From assembly GCF_003590095.1 (NCBI RefSeq), contig NC_039498.1, forward strand, positions 2,046,001-2,110,000: a stretch of DNA of 64,000 nt, in the 5' to 3' direction. The notes under the pieces are model-generated. The model ran no database searches, had not been told where the DNA came from, and was given only the letters and a program-made list of their open reading frames with translations. Origin of the DNA: Trichoplusia ni. Taxonomy: Eukaryota > Arthropoda > Insecta > Lepidoptera > Noctuidae. Shown here piece by piece: positions 17,037 through 30,600 of this stretch. Made by a program: the position numbers and the translations under genes. Position 1 is the first letter of the stretch. Every line of letters begins with the position of its first letter.

Positions 17037-19269
17037 CATTGCTTTTAGTACGAATAACTGTTAAATCCTCAGTGCCGGTGGATAATGAGTTCGCTGTGAT
17101 TGTGAGAGTTTGTCTTGGTGACCGCTAAACAGGTAAATATAAAAAAAATATTTCCGTACCGTTGTCTGTTGACCCTGTTCGATGTTATTCGAAAACATTT
17201 GGCGCATTTAGTACGGTAGCCATTACGAAAAATAATATAAATTAGGTTGCATCGCGTTTGGAATAACAATTCGAATTTCAACGTTCCTTTTTGAGAATGA
17301 ATGAAAGGAGATATGGTTGAAAGAGTTGCCGTTTTTTTTTTTAAATTTATCAGTGCTTGGTCAAGACGGTCGGGTATAACGGCCCTGCAATCATAGGTTG
17401 TTGCTCTTCCTATTACTGCGGTCCGTACTTGAGAAATAAAATCAACTCGTTTATCGTAGAAAAAGCTTCTTGACCGTAGCTAACGAATACTTGAAGGAAA
17501 CGCGTTTTAAAACTATAAATCACTTTTTATCATAACTCTTGTGTGGCATAGGTGTATTTTATTCAACTTAATAACATACTAATAGTATTCTTTTAATATC
17601 TAAAGCTTATGAAAATGGACTGTTATATCATTTTGCGTTTATATAAATAATCTTGATAACTGGACATAAATTATAACGAAATTTAAAAATACGAATCACA
17701 AAATAAAAAAGTCATTTTAATTAAAAAAAAATACAGGCAAAGGAATTCAAATAACAGCCACCTATCATTTCAAGGACAAAGAAGTTTTTAGTCTGTGTTA
17801 TCTTGGTGACGTCTTAACGTTCCGTTGTTGTGAATGTAGGTCAGTGAAATGATCGAAACACGGTCCCGTACGGATTCCGACCCAGCGCCGGTGATGACCG
17901 ATTTCAAAACGAACGTGGATTCGAAACTATGACATTCTTTTTTTTATTATCACTTACTAAATATAACTACCTACTTTCTTTTTAAATATTATTTTTAATT
18001 TGTTTTTTTTTTCGTTTTTGAATTTCGATTTGAAAGTGATAGGGTGTTTTTAACGTTTATTGTTTATGGTATACTATTTAATTGAATCGAGTTTAAAAAT
18101 CGATTTTAAAAATTAAAATATGCGGAAATGAGTTCACTTTGTCTGATAAAAATTAAGTGAAACTGTGAATATTAAAAACCGTTACAAAAATTTGGTTCAG
18201 TAATAATTACGATAAAACCATAAACTTCCTTCATAAAATAAGTCCGATAGCCTCAAAAAGGTTCGTTTACCAAAAAGAACTTAATTTAAGTTTTTATTAT
18301 TATCGTGATCGCGATATTTAATTATACAGCCTGGTGATTTTACGTAAAGGTTTTATTCCGTTTGCAAGAATTCAATTGACTTTCTTAAGATAAGCTCAGA
18401 TAGCAGGTTTTAAGGTCGTTGACACCGGCTGAGCCTTTTCTTGGTGGAAAGTATGGTGTGGGTGCATATAGGATTTCAAAATATGCGATACAAGCTATAT
18501 TTCCCATAAATCTGATTTATGGCGTCCATTTTTATCCGCCATGACACCTATTTAAAAGAATGTCAGATTTTGCGTATACGATTACGCATAGAGAAGAAAA
18601 TAAAAAGTGAATTTGTTTTTTGGTTAAAATACTTTGTGCTTTTTTGGTAGCGATTTATTGGAAAGATTTCTAATATGACTCATTTGTTATAACATCGTTT
18701 TGAATAGGCCGAATGTAAAAGTAGAAAACTATAACTTCCAAATACTACCAATTAGGTACGGTTCTTAAATGCCATTTGCATTGTGGCAATCAAAACATCT
18801 TGTAACTTCGAAATAACTGAACCGTTTTTAATAAAACATTACAATGATACTTTCTTATGTTGACATAGAACAGATTTTTTTCCATTTATTTATCAGTAAA
18901 TACAAAAACATTCATTAAAATTAGTTAGGCTATACTAGGATATTCAATGGAATCTGGCTAGACTGGAAACCGATGAAAAACTAACTTTGGTAAAAGCTAT
19001 GCAGAAGATAGGGTTCAACGTCAATACGTCATATACCAAAACTTACCTCTAGATTCCAAGTCAAGTCGACATGTTTTTCAAATAAATCTACCACTATTTA
19101 CAAATGCCGATGAATGTTTGGACTTATTCCGTATTCTCCTAAGCATTTTGGAAAATCAATTTTTTTATTAGAATACATTGTATTGACAGCGAGTGTTCCG
19201 AACCGCACTGAATTTCCAATTATTGTGTTAGCAAAATGCATTTAAATCCAATTTCCATTCATATATCGG
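17037..19269. other. Intergenic sequence, nothing assigned
   Basis: 17037-17340 could be the 5' UTR of the retrotransposon or its flank. A GC-richer patch at about 17800-17935 is not coding in any frame. I see no gene. Confidence 0.5.
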
Positions 19270-19270
19270 C

Positions 19271-19590
19271 AATAGGGATGATGACAATTTTTTTTTGCAT
19301 TGCCCATCTTGTAGTTTTTTGTATAATAATGGATAGGTATTTTTAATTTGTCCAGCTAACGTAAATTGACCAAATTACAGTCAATGAAACTTACGCGTGA
19401 CGTCACGATTGAGTATAAATTTTACTCTATCGTTACGTCACAAGCCCCCTCTCCTAAACTTTAAAGCAGTTAATCTTTGTCAATTCTATTTTTTCTGAAA
19501 AAGGAAAAAATACGTGTCTCATACTTTTCAATTATCTAACTGAGGGACTAATGAGATTTTTTCTTTTTGTACCCAGTCATCATCCCTATT
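19271..19590. mobile_element. MITE with AATAGGGATGATGAC terminal inverted repeats
   Basis: Left end 19271-19285 and right end 19576-19590 are exact 15-bp complements. In the middle (19398-19440) lies a second, imperfect palindrome built on tgacgtcacgat and tatcgttacgtca. 320 bp, non-coding. No target duplication was convincing. Confidence 0.8.
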
Positions 19591-20096
19591 GTAAATAGCG
19601 AATGTTAGTCCAAGCAAATACGAAAAAAAGTCAGCTACAAAGCCAAATCTATCTGTAGACTCCAATTGAAGTCAATTCGCATGACCTGTACATTTGTCAT
19701 TGAAGAATTTGACTTTCTTTTGTCTGACCTATAGAAATGCATTCTTCGATAGTCGAATTTCACCTATAGGTGAGGAGAAAACGGTTGGCGATTTGACTAT
19801 ATGTAGAATTTATTATTTGGAATGCAATTGTTATGATAATTTGTAAGATTTATCGATGGTTCAAAGATCATTTGGATGCATTAGGTAGCAATTTTCTGTT
19901 TTTGTTTTTAACCTAGAAAGGGTGTTTTTTAACGGTGTATGGTGAAGGAAAATATCGAAAGAAAAATCTATGTAGATGTGATTTGAAAAACGCTTTTAGA
20001 TCACTCAAATGTATATGGAGATGAATTGAATTTAAACCTTATGTGTGGTAAAGGAATATAGTTTCCATTTTTGTCAATTCCTAAGTAATCTGTACT

Positions 20097-20348
20097 TCTG
20101 TACTAATATATAAAGCTGAAGAGTTTGTTTGTTTGTTTGAACGCGCTAATCTCAGGAACTACTGGTCCAAATCGAAAAATTCTTTTTGTGTTGAATAGAC
20201 CATTCATCGAGGAAGGTTATAGGCTATATATCATTACACTGCGACTAATAGGAGCGAAGATACAATGGAAAATGTGAAAAAAAATAGGGCAGGTATAAAT
20301 CATAACATATCTTCTATCCACGGGGACGAAGTCGCGGGCAACAGCTAG
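20097..20348 (+). mobile_element. Non-autonomous Helitron, copy 2
   Basis: TCTGTACTAATATATAAAGC at the left, gcgggcaacag-CTAG at the right followed by T. About 252 bp. The first bases are duplicated (tctgtacttctgtact), so the exact start is uncertain by 8 bp. Confidence 0.78.
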
Positions 20349-20669
20349 TTTACAGAATATTTGTCGATTGTCGCGTAAGGACCGTTTCTATTCAGTATTA
20401 CATTACATTCAGATAATTAAATAATAAACCGTTATCTTTATTGAATACTACATTTCACATATTACGTTGTACCCGCATATTACAAATTTCAAAATGTGAA
20501 AACAGTGTGTGCGTAATACGTGTAGGTAATAGAAATTACCAGCATGCAGCACAGTTTATGTCAAACTTATTTCATGTTAATAAAAAAAATGAATGCATGG
20601 ATGACGACGTTTTAGGTCACCACGCCAAACCAACTAACTCGAAAAGTGATGTGACTTTTATATTACAGA

Positions 20670-20826
20670 CCCTCTAGCCAAGTTACATTTCTACAATCGT
20701 TAGCGTCAATATAAACGACAATATAACGCTCGAGCGTATTAAGATGACAGGTCAAAGTCACGTGACTTTGACCTTTGACGTTCGAAACGTAATGTCATTC
20801 TTATACATTGTCACTTGGCTAGAGGG
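20670..20826. mobile_element. Palindromic MITE with CCCTCTAGCCAAGT ends
   Basis: The ends at 20670-20683 and 20813-20826 are exact 14-bp complements. The centre (20750-20773) is a perfect 24-bp palindrome made of ggtcaaagtca and its complement around CACGTG. 157 bp, non-coding. Confidence 0.82.
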
Positions 20827-21185
20827 AAGAATTATTCTACTTGTCTACAGGCTTTGCAATAGATAAGATGTAACGGTTTAAAGTTAACCATAGTTTAAAG
20901 TTATACAGAGCGAATAATTACCAGATTGGCATCAAGAACTTTATCTGACAGACTTAGTTAGGCAGTAGTGCGAGGAGGTTCTAAAGAGGATAATTAGAAT
21001 GTAATTTAAGGCTTTAATTCACCTTCTATTACAAAAAAACTTGGTTTTATTATTCAGGATGAGTTTATTGCTGGTTTATTGCTACACTTGTGCTACAAAA
21101 ATGCTTTCAAGTTATGTGATTTTAACTGCTCACATCAATTTATAGAAGCCACTCATTCGTGAGCGACCGGAGAAATGTTGCTAGT

Positions 21186-21532
21186 GACATCATCTTAGTC
21201 TTTTCCCAACTATGTTGGGGTCGGCTTCCAGTCTAACCGGATTCAGCTAAGTACCAGTGTTTTACAAGGAGCGACTGCCTATCTGACCTCCTCAACCCAG
21301 TTGCCTGGGCAACACGATAATACCCCTTAGTTAGACTGGTTGTACCTGTAACGAATGTCAAGGATGTATGAATAACAGCCGGGACCCACAATTTAACGTG
21401 CTTTACGAAACACGGAGGCACTCATAATGACAAAGATGGTCACCTATGTACGGATCAACCCCGTCAAGCTTAGCTTAAACTGTGATTGATCCACTTATGC
21501 AGCTATAGCTTAGCCACGAGCCAAATGTTACT
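21186..21532 (-). mobile_element. 5S-rRNA-headed SINE, copy 2 with target duplication
   Basis: Target duplications aaatgttgctagt (21173-21185) and aaatgttactagt (21533-21545), one mismatch. Internal block matches 4571-4932, with the 5S-like head near 21440-21500 on the minus strand. Confidence 0.8.
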
Positions 21533-21545
21533 AGTCTACAACCAA

Positions 21546-24500
21546 TTAATTCTTATGTGAAATAATTACATTATCAATAGTTTAAATCAGCATTTTGGGT
21601 GAGTAACATACAGGATATTCGCGTGCCTACTAAATATAACTTTTGCATACTAAACGTCTTATTTGCACACAATAGAATTATTTAGCAGTACCTAACTTTT
21701 GTAGCTTGGTTAAAAATAACTGTAATTACGTTGTTTATTTCCATTTTGTTGCAATTATAGTTCAATGTTTTACCGTGTGTTGGCTTTTGAACTTTGGTTC
21801 GAGCATAAAAGACTGCATGTATTTTTCAACTGCATTCTTTATGATTACTATAATGCTATTTTGTTTAGGTTCGACGAAAATAAAAACTGTTTTTAGTTGT
21901 AGTCAGATGTTTTGATTGAATGTATTTTAAATAATAATAAAAATTTTACCCATAAGCTGTTAAAGACTACATGACTGTTTTTTTAGCTTTCGTTATTAAT
22001 GTGTTTATGATTTGTATTGGACTTTTTTCGTTCGCACCAGTAGAACCCCATAGTTCCACAATAATTTCAGTTCTATTTTAACCGATTAATAAGTTCACAA
22101 TTCAGCTGGTGTGCTTTTTTCTTACAATTGAAATAGTCATCATTATTGGCCACAGAATCTTTAATAGAATACGATTGTTGTCGCACCTGTTAATTAAATT
22201 ACTTCAGATTCTATATATACATTATGCCCAGATATCTATAGGTATAGATATATATCTTTTTAATGTTACGAGTCTAAGAAAACGCTTGTCAATCTGAAAC
22301 CTAAAGACTTAATACCAAGATGCTAATCGGAAGGAACATCAAAATTAACATGTTCGTCATGCGAATTCGAATTTTAATGACAAACGCATAAGACAGGTTT
22401 TAAATTGTATGTTTTTGGGTCAGGTCGCTGACCTAACCGATCGAGTTTAGATTTTGCGATTTCCGATTCTGATAAGTTTTGATCGATTTGATCGATTTTA
22501 ATAAGGACAGTTTAGAGGCTCTATTTCTAAACGGTAGTGAGTTAAAGTCACTCTACTGCATTTGTTACTATACGAATAATATTACGGCATCACTTAACAT
22601 AGTATCGTCCCCATGCTGGCATCATTATCATCATCCTAGCTTTTCGATGTTGGGGTCAGCAGCCACTTCAACCAGATGCAGCTAAGTAGATACTAGGGCA
22701 ACAGGATACTCTTTAATCAGACAAGTTGTTAGACTTTCTTGTAAATGACAGCCGAGACCCACAATTCACCCTTAAATAAAGGGTTTATTGTGTCTTTCAA
22801 AACATGGAGGAACTTGTTCACATGGTTTATGATGTGGGTAGAGAGAGTGGGTACAGAGTTTAGGTTATAATGTAATCAATTAATTATAACTCAAACTCTA
22901 CTTTTTCTAAAGATGTATGACTTCACATTGCTCTGAAAAGCACTTGAACTATAGTTAAAATAATTTAATGTAAATAAAAAATATAAATATGAGTCTGTAG
23001 CTCTTAACATCTACCGTCCAGGAGTACTGAGTACTATAAATCATATTTAAAATGAAACAAATTAAGTTGCTGTTTCCGACCCGGTATCGCCACGGGAATC
23101 TATCTAAGTGGTTATGGCTGTGTATAAATTAGACGAACTATACATATAAGGCGAGGCAGGCCAACAAATGTTTGTGAAACCCACCGCAACACAAGGGTGA
23201 AATTTGTAAACGCAAGAGTCGTTTAAAAAAGAAACAGCTTTTTATTTCTTCACAAGTTAATTTTGTTCATAAGCTTAATCATGTGTTAGAATAACAAACT
23301 CTTTTCTTTAAGGAGTTTCTTGCCCGTTCTTCTCCATAGGAATGACATTGTGGAACCGAGCACCTAAACCTGTTACGTTATAAGAGTGCCAGGAAAACAG
23401 TCTATTTCAATAAAAAAAAAAAGTCTTTGATTCTCTTCTACTCTTTTCTTTAATTATATTTGTGATTTCTGGTCAAAAATTAAGCTTGTCTGTTTATTGT
23501 GACTGCGGATACAGACTGGACTATGAAGTAGCAGCCTGAGTCTTCATATTCCTGAAATTTAACATTATGTTATAATGGCTATAGACATGAATCAAACATG
23601 AACAATATTTACAAAAAATAAAGTTCAAAAATATTTGTCTCCAGATCAAATAAACTGCATCCACAAGTTTAGTACCTATATATACTCAACGGCTCTACAT
23701 TACTATATTTACCTCCAGTAATATCACATTGTACTCAATGACACTTAAAGTGGCGCTCTACAGAGTGTGCATACTCGAAGGTGTGGACAATTGCTATCGC
23801 ATTGAGCATCTTGAAACGACCGTATCCGTGTAAGTTCTAAATCAAAGTCGCCGACTGGATATCGACTGATAAAACTGCTCCTATGTGTATGCGTTGTTCG
23901 ATAATATAGAGAATAGTCAGCTAGTAGTTTTGGTATGTACATTTGCGTACATGCAGTGGAAAAACAGATAGCTGTATACAAGTGTTCTGAATGGGAGTTC
24001 TAGTTGGTAAGAAAGCATTATACAAAAGTTTTAAGCTTAGAACTGATTTAGCTAGAGAAATTGTAGAGTCGCCAAAAGGACTAAGAATGAAATGTTCTTT
24101 TGAACTACGATTTAAATTTATATACTCTATTGATTCTGTGACTCGGAACTCAAGTGAAAAACGAGTCGTTTCCACTGTAAGTGAGATTAGTATCCACACT
24201 GCGTTCAACGCCGTTTAATAACGTAAACAAAAATGTACATGAAGTATGGTATTATAACTTAATTTTAATAAATAAAGAAACTATCAAAAGACAATATAAA
24301 AATGCCCATTGAAAACTAATTTCTAGGCTACTAAGCCTGCTTCGATACAAACGTAATAATAATGTTTAAAAAGCAAATGATACGGTTTGAAGAAGAATGA
24401 CCCAGACTGTCAACGCCTTAGTGCCCTACAAAAAGGTTTTGTCACCCAAAAATTACCAAAAACATAATAATTGTTGAGTCGGACTGTAGACCTGACGTAT

Positions 24501-26157
24501 GACATAGCAACTCCAAATTTAATACTATTCTAATCACTCAGTAGGTGATAATAAAGTCACACATGCCGACAAAAATTCACAGCTCTTATGTGTATTGAAA
24601 TAAGGGTGGTATTAGCGTGTATGGTTAATGTATGTCAGTCGCTCGGGGTCCCGTTAGGCGGTTCGGCTAAGGTTAGAGCCGAAGTGTGAAAGTTGATGTA
24701 GGTGGGTCTGCTGGCTTTGGTGTTTACGTGCAAAATTGTAGGTGTCGTTTTATTTAAAAAAAATAAACTATATTATAATCTTGATAAAAGGCGTATGTGG
24801 TAAGATTTGGAAGTAGATATCAATACGTAAGGCAGAAAAATGCTTTGTCGATTAAACTTTAAAAAAATTGAGTTGCTTTTTTAAAGAGTTTATTCGTTAA
24901 TATAAATTACTCCCAAATACGTTGTTTAGAACTGTCTATTTCAAAAATAACATTATTTTTCCGTTTAAGCTGCTGTTTTTAACACTCGGAAAACCGCATA
25001 GACCTTATACGAGCACTTTGTTATAAGTTCTAATATTATAATCAAATATTAAATATTAAAAAAGTATAATTTATATCACAGCCTTACGAGTCAACGACCG
25101 AACTCAAATTCTCAAGGCTGCAACTTAATTTGTATCACAAAACGTTGACAAAATGAGTTCGAACCCACAACACGTTCCTTCATACCGACCTCATACCAAA
25201 CTATGCACGTTAATTCAACACTGAATTTTAATATGATTACGCGGTACACCAGTAGTTTAGGTGCACCACAACTATCACTGCGCGACGGTCTGTGGGTTCG
25301 GTACCTGCTTCGACGAAAAATCATGTGTGAGATACAATTTTGGATATTCTGAGGTGATTGGTTAAAAATATGTAGAATTAATAGTAAGTTTATTAAATAG
25401 ACACCCAATTTCATGCTATCGTAGTCACTTTAGGATAAAATGTTTTCAATTATTTTAGTGGTTAAGGTCACCAAGCCAATCCCACTGAGCGTCGTTTCGC
25501 GGGTTCAATTCCCACGTAAGACAAGCATTTGTGCGATCCCCGAATGCTTGTCCTGAGTCTGGGTATCTTTGTGCATGTGACTTGAATGTTTGCACAGCTC
25601 CCCGCGACACAAATGTTAAATTCCTTAATGCGGGAGTGTTTTATTTTAGCAATAAAACGTATAAACAATGCTTCTGCATTTTGTAACTGTGCCCCCGCTT
25701 TTAACTTTTAAAAAGGGATCGGGTGCTTTCCCATGTTTTCATCCCGTGAATCAATTGCACGCTACTGACGATTGCTGGCAGGATACAAGCAGACAAAAGT
25801 GTCACATACATAATTATATTAAGAGATAATAAGCTATTTTGTAAATCAGCAAAATTTTAGCTAAAGTTCTACTCAGTTATATCGCTCAGCTTAACTCTCA
25901 GTATTGCCTGTTTAATAGCCATTTCTTTTAAAAGAGAGACACGCATCAATGACCGTGCTAATCTATTAAGAGAGGTATGGTTAGACAACTTTCTCCATTG
26001 TACATACTCGAGACAAACATAGAAAAACTCTTTGTGAACTGTTTATTACTTCCTTTAACCCTATTGAGATGTTCTAGATTTTTAATAGGTTTAAAAGGAG
26101 ACGCTACAAATTTTCAAGAGGTAAAGTAAAGAAGTTTTAAGTATAAAATGACATTGG
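21546..26157. other. Intergenic sequence with old repeat fragments
   Basis: No credible gene. It holds a decayed 5S-headed SINE (about 22622-22830, minus), a short family 1 SINE piece (about 23165-23215), a tRNA-like fragment at about 25137-25330 and a family 1 SINE at 25450-25630 (plus; box B gcgggttcaattcccacgta). The rest is AT-rich. Confidence 0.55.
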
Positions 26158-26293
26158 CCTGATTTTTTCAATCGTTGGATAACTATTTTCTGAGGAATAA
26201 ATATGGCCTTTTGATATATTTTCTATACAAAAGCTGTCAAAACGTCAAACATATTCGTCGAATAAAAGTTATCTGACGATTGAAAAATCGGGT
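26158..26293. mobile_element. Short MITE, about 136 bp
   Basis: The left arm cctgattttttcaatcgttg-gataact and the right arm agttatctgacgattg-aaaaatcgggt are near-complete complements over about 27 bp; the inner arms pair more weakly. It ends 23 bp left of the larger TIR element at 26317. Confidence 0.7.
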
Positions 26294-26316
26294 CTAAGTA
26301 ATATACTTACGCTTAT

Positions 26317-27604
26317 GGGTGAATTTCAACAGGTCCCAAAAAAATCTTCATTTCCGTGGATTTTTTATTCTTCAACTTTAGAACAATAAAAAATAGTGTT
26401 TTCTCAAGTTTTCGATCAGATATGCAGTTTTGCTTAATATCTAGCAGATAGCTTAAAAAACTAACGAGATATACAAGATTGAAAATTCCGTGCCACGGCG
26501 ATGAAACATGCATGCACGGCAATGAAACAGGCGTCCATGGCAATGAAATGTTATTATAGTGTACAAGAATATTTAAATGATAAAGTTAATCATTGAAACA
26601 AAAATAAATACTATTAATTTATACGCAATAATAATAGAATATAATGTGTAAAAATCCAGTCACACATGATATTATTTTTATAATATAACTATAAATAGAT
26701 ACATTCCTGTCTAGTGGCGAAACAAACATAAGTCACGGAAATGAAACACGTGGCCACGGCAATGAAAGGAAACTGTTTTACAAGGCACGGCGATGATATT
26801 TTTTTCATTCCCGTGTATTTTTTTTTCATTGCCATAGCAAATTTTGTCCACGGAAACCACGGAAATGAGAGCACGGCGATGAAAATCAAGGGGTATAATT
26901 CAATTTACTAAAAAACTGGTAATAATTCACAGTAATGAACACTTTACAAATAAGCTAAATATAAATGGCATTGTATTGAATGCTCAATCGAGATTAAAAA
27001 CTTATTGAAATAGAAGTTAGACCTATCCACGGCGATGAAAGAAAAAATGTCCAGTACCAAAAAAATTGAATACTTTTAATTATAGCTCGAAAACGCAGGC
27101 ACGTACACACGTCGTTCCTTGTCTAGCCTTTCGACGTTACTTATATGCAACGTTTAACGCAAAACGGGAGCGACGCAAAACGTTAGAATATGCAATATTC
27201 TCAAATATGTTTAGGACATGGCGATGAAAGGTAGTTCTGGGACAAATGGTTTTTTATTAACCATACGTTGTATTGTGTAAATATTTGAATAAATGTAGTC
27301 CGAGTCAATACTCTAACTATTCACGAACCAAATAAAACTAAGTTTTAATATAAATAACGATACATTTTCGATCAATGATGACTTTAATACATCAAGGTGA
27401 GTCGTGGACAAACACGGCGATGAAAGATTACGTGGTTTAACTTTTTTTTTTGGAAAACCTATTAATTATATTAATAAAATATTTAGTGCTACAGATAGAT
27501 TTTTATGTCATCTACCTAAAAAAAAATGTTAGAACATTATAACAATGCTTTTTAGTACCGATTTCATCGATGCCACGCAATTTTTGGGTCCGGGAAATTC
27601 ACCC
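26317..27604. mobile_element. 1,288-bp TIR element full of CACGGCRATGAAA motifs, TTAT target duplication
   Basis: The left end is gggtgaatttc-aacaggtcccaaa and the right end is the complement of gggtgaatttc-ccggacccaaa. TTAT flanks both ends (26313-26316, 27605-27608). Inside are at least thirteen copies of a 13-14 base motif YCACGGCRATGAAA in both orientations, e.g. 26493, 26514, 26535, 26733, 26754, 26785, 26871, 27027, 27217 and 27412 on the plus strand and 26347, 26803 and 26824 on the minus. No transposase ORF is present. A non-autonomous DNA transposon whose motif is probably a transposase-binding site; superfamily unknown (a 4-bp duplication would suit Sola or Chapaev). Confidence 0.78.
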
Positions 27605-30600
27605 TTATATTCATTAAAGTACTACTTAAAATAAACCAAACGAGCCCAAACTTGATAGAGTTTTGTAGTTTAATTGTGGAGCTAAAATGGCCATTTTAAA
27701 GCTCTTGAATTTAATTAGCTCCATGTGATCATAATTTAGAATACTGCATTGTCAAGCTATATGCAATGCATAAAAATTGCAGATCAATTTGAAAACGGGA
27801 AATGAATCAAATTATACTTATTTTAAAAACGATTTATTTACAGACTAAGGGATAAGTGAAATTAAATAATAAAGTAATAAATAAACCATTTAAGTTCTTA
27901 TGTATGTACATTTATTTAGCCATATAGCTAATAGCTAAAACTAATTATTTTCCATTTCTAGGTAAATCTCATTGAGTTCACTTTTATGGGCCGGTAATGT
28001 ACTACTTGTAGATGTAGCGTAGGTCGTCATAACTCATAGTAATTGAAAAATAACTTATTATTATTATTTAAATAGCCTGTGCTTTTTCTCAAGTCATCTT
28101 AAGGTCGGCTTCCAGTCTCACCGGATTTAGCTGAAGCGATTGCTGATCTGTCCTCCATAATATAAACCACATTACCTGATAGTACATATTCCAAAGTAAT
28201 GATGTTAGAAGGTTGTTATATATTTTTTTATTTTAAATCGGTTTATCTATGCACTAAGACATAATTTTCAATATTTCATCAAAATTAAATAAATCATATA
28301 AGAACAGCGCGTTGATGTCTTTTGTTCGAAAACAATTTTCATACTAAATTACTACAATAACTCATCAATTATTTTGATTAATAGCTATAATTAAACACTA
28401 TAGACCTAAATATAAATGAATATATAATTGTTTAATAACTACAGTTACATAATTTGATTAACAAATTGACAGACAAATAATAACCATCGATTTATGTAAG
28501 TGTCAAAGTTATAGTGTTTCATTTATTATTTAAATAATGTTTTGATTGATTATACAACTATTATGTAAGGTTTTATTAATATAAATATTTAAGTGAAGGG
28601 TCTTTTATGTGATAAATGAAGTACTGTTTGACGACTAAGCTTCATTGCGTGTTGTCCGATTTGTAGAGTCACGATGATGGCAATCTTTAACCGAATAATA
28701 CGGACAGAAACTGTCCTCTTCTTTTTTGAGGTTCCGTATGCGAAGGGTGATTATCCCTATTAGTGAGACTCTGCTGTTTGTACGTCCTTCCGGCACCACG
28801 CTGTGTTATCTCATGAACCATGATAGCAAGACAGTTGGAATTTTCGCAAATGATGTATTTTGTTAGTAAATTAAAGAGCAAGTAATTAGCATCGCACTTG
28901 GTAATGTCAGAGCCTAATCTGAAGAAATTGCACCCTTTAAAAACAAATCATGTACATTTTACATGTTATTTACTGTATCAAATGTTTTCTTTTAATGTGC
29001 AATAAAGTGGATTTGTATTGTATTGCATTGTATCATGCAAACATAATAACTGAATTTATATTCTTGAAAATCAATCCACATGATATGTTTAAAATAGACG
29101 ACATGTTTCTTAAATTGATCCATTGGATAATTCCTCCAAGCTTCCAAAACAAACAATAAACTAAAACCTCCTTTTCAAAGTCATTTAAAAACCAGCTCAA
29201 TTAATTGTTAATCATGACGGAAATGCGCTAATCACCAGTTGCTCTACCGCTAAGAAAATAGCCAAGTTACCGTTAGCCACTCACGGCTAGCTGTGTCAAT
29301 TATCTACCTTGCAATATGACTAGACCTTATTCTTGCTAAACCGTAATAGTTAAACCACTTTTTCAAGTGAATACTAGCTGAACTTTGCGGTTTTATGCGA
29401 TTCTTCTTGTAAAAAAAATGTTTTAATACCCTGAAAACTGTTTCAGGCTAACTGGATTTATAATAATTATCCTGTCTACCTATTCTCGTTCGACTAATAT
29501 TTTTTAAGAAAATTTAGTGAAAAAGTTGAAATAATAATAATGATTTAAAATAAAGGTTTTGAACAAATCAGTTTGTAACAGCTAAAATAATAAATTAAAT
29601 ATAATATAGCGTCTTTGTAAGACTGGTTGTGTGCTTAGCTGTAGTTTTGATACAGATTTTATTGACAAATTGAATTGTTAAAATGTAAAAAATTGTTTTC
29701 AATTTTATAGTGTATAGCCAATATAGGAAATACATAGTGCATTATACAATACTTTAAACGCGATATCTTCAAGCTTAAAGTTTCAAAGTATTCTGTTCTT
29801 TGCAGGCTAGTAGAGGTCTTATATCATCCCATTTGGCATTATTACATATTTGTGTGTTTTCCTGATCGTAGTTATTTGACTTTACTTTTAATAACCTCCT
29901 CAGTTCTTCAGAACTTCGTCAACCACGAACATAGTTTAGTAAATTACAGCTCAAACAAAAAACCACCTCTATATCCAACAATTAAGGTCCTTATTTCTAA
30001 CTCTCTCTTACATATGACGGTACCCATCGGCTGCTTTTATGTTTAACTGACCGTTATGGTTCAACCAACATTCGAGTCTACAAGAAAGAGAAAGTTTTTA
30101 ATAAACAAGCTTCATTAATTAATTTTTTACTGTCTTTCAAATTGAGGTTTTTTAATTGTATGTCGTTTTTTGTTGTCGTATTGATCGGGTTACATTGTGG
30201 AATTGAATTATTATTTACTTTGATTAAATTCATGTTTCACACGCTTAGGCAAACAGTATTGCATCAGATTTTAGGTTTTCAATGAAAATATCACAGACAT
30301 ACCTACAAAATTACGGTAGCATTTATTAAACATATTAGGTATATAGTTTAGGCGCAATACAGACAAAACCGAATAAAACCAGTAAAATTAAGCATATATA
30401 TATATATATATATCTTAACTAACTAAAAGGCAAAAGTATTTTTGTATTGCTTACGTTGTTTGCCAACGTTTAAAAAGTTTGATCATTTTCAAATTCGCTT
30501 CTTTAACTCTACAATGTCCATTTCCAGCCCTGTTCCATTCGTCCAAATCCTTCTAGATTTAGTGCCCTCCTTTTTGGGATGAGCCTACATATCTCATGAT

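Noticed and set aside
15978..17048. Long ORFs across N runs here and at 49297-50390
   Set aside because: They consist of undetermined codons; only a few real residues exist at each end.
21706..21915. Hydrophobic plus-strand ORF, 69 codons
   Set aside because: AT-rich sequence readily encodes Phe/Ile/Leu runs; there is no splice context or homology I recognise.
26317..27604. CRISPR-like array of CACGGCGATGAAA repeats
   Set aside because: Repeats are in both orientations, irregularly spaced and bounded by TIRs in an insect genome; a transposon explains them.
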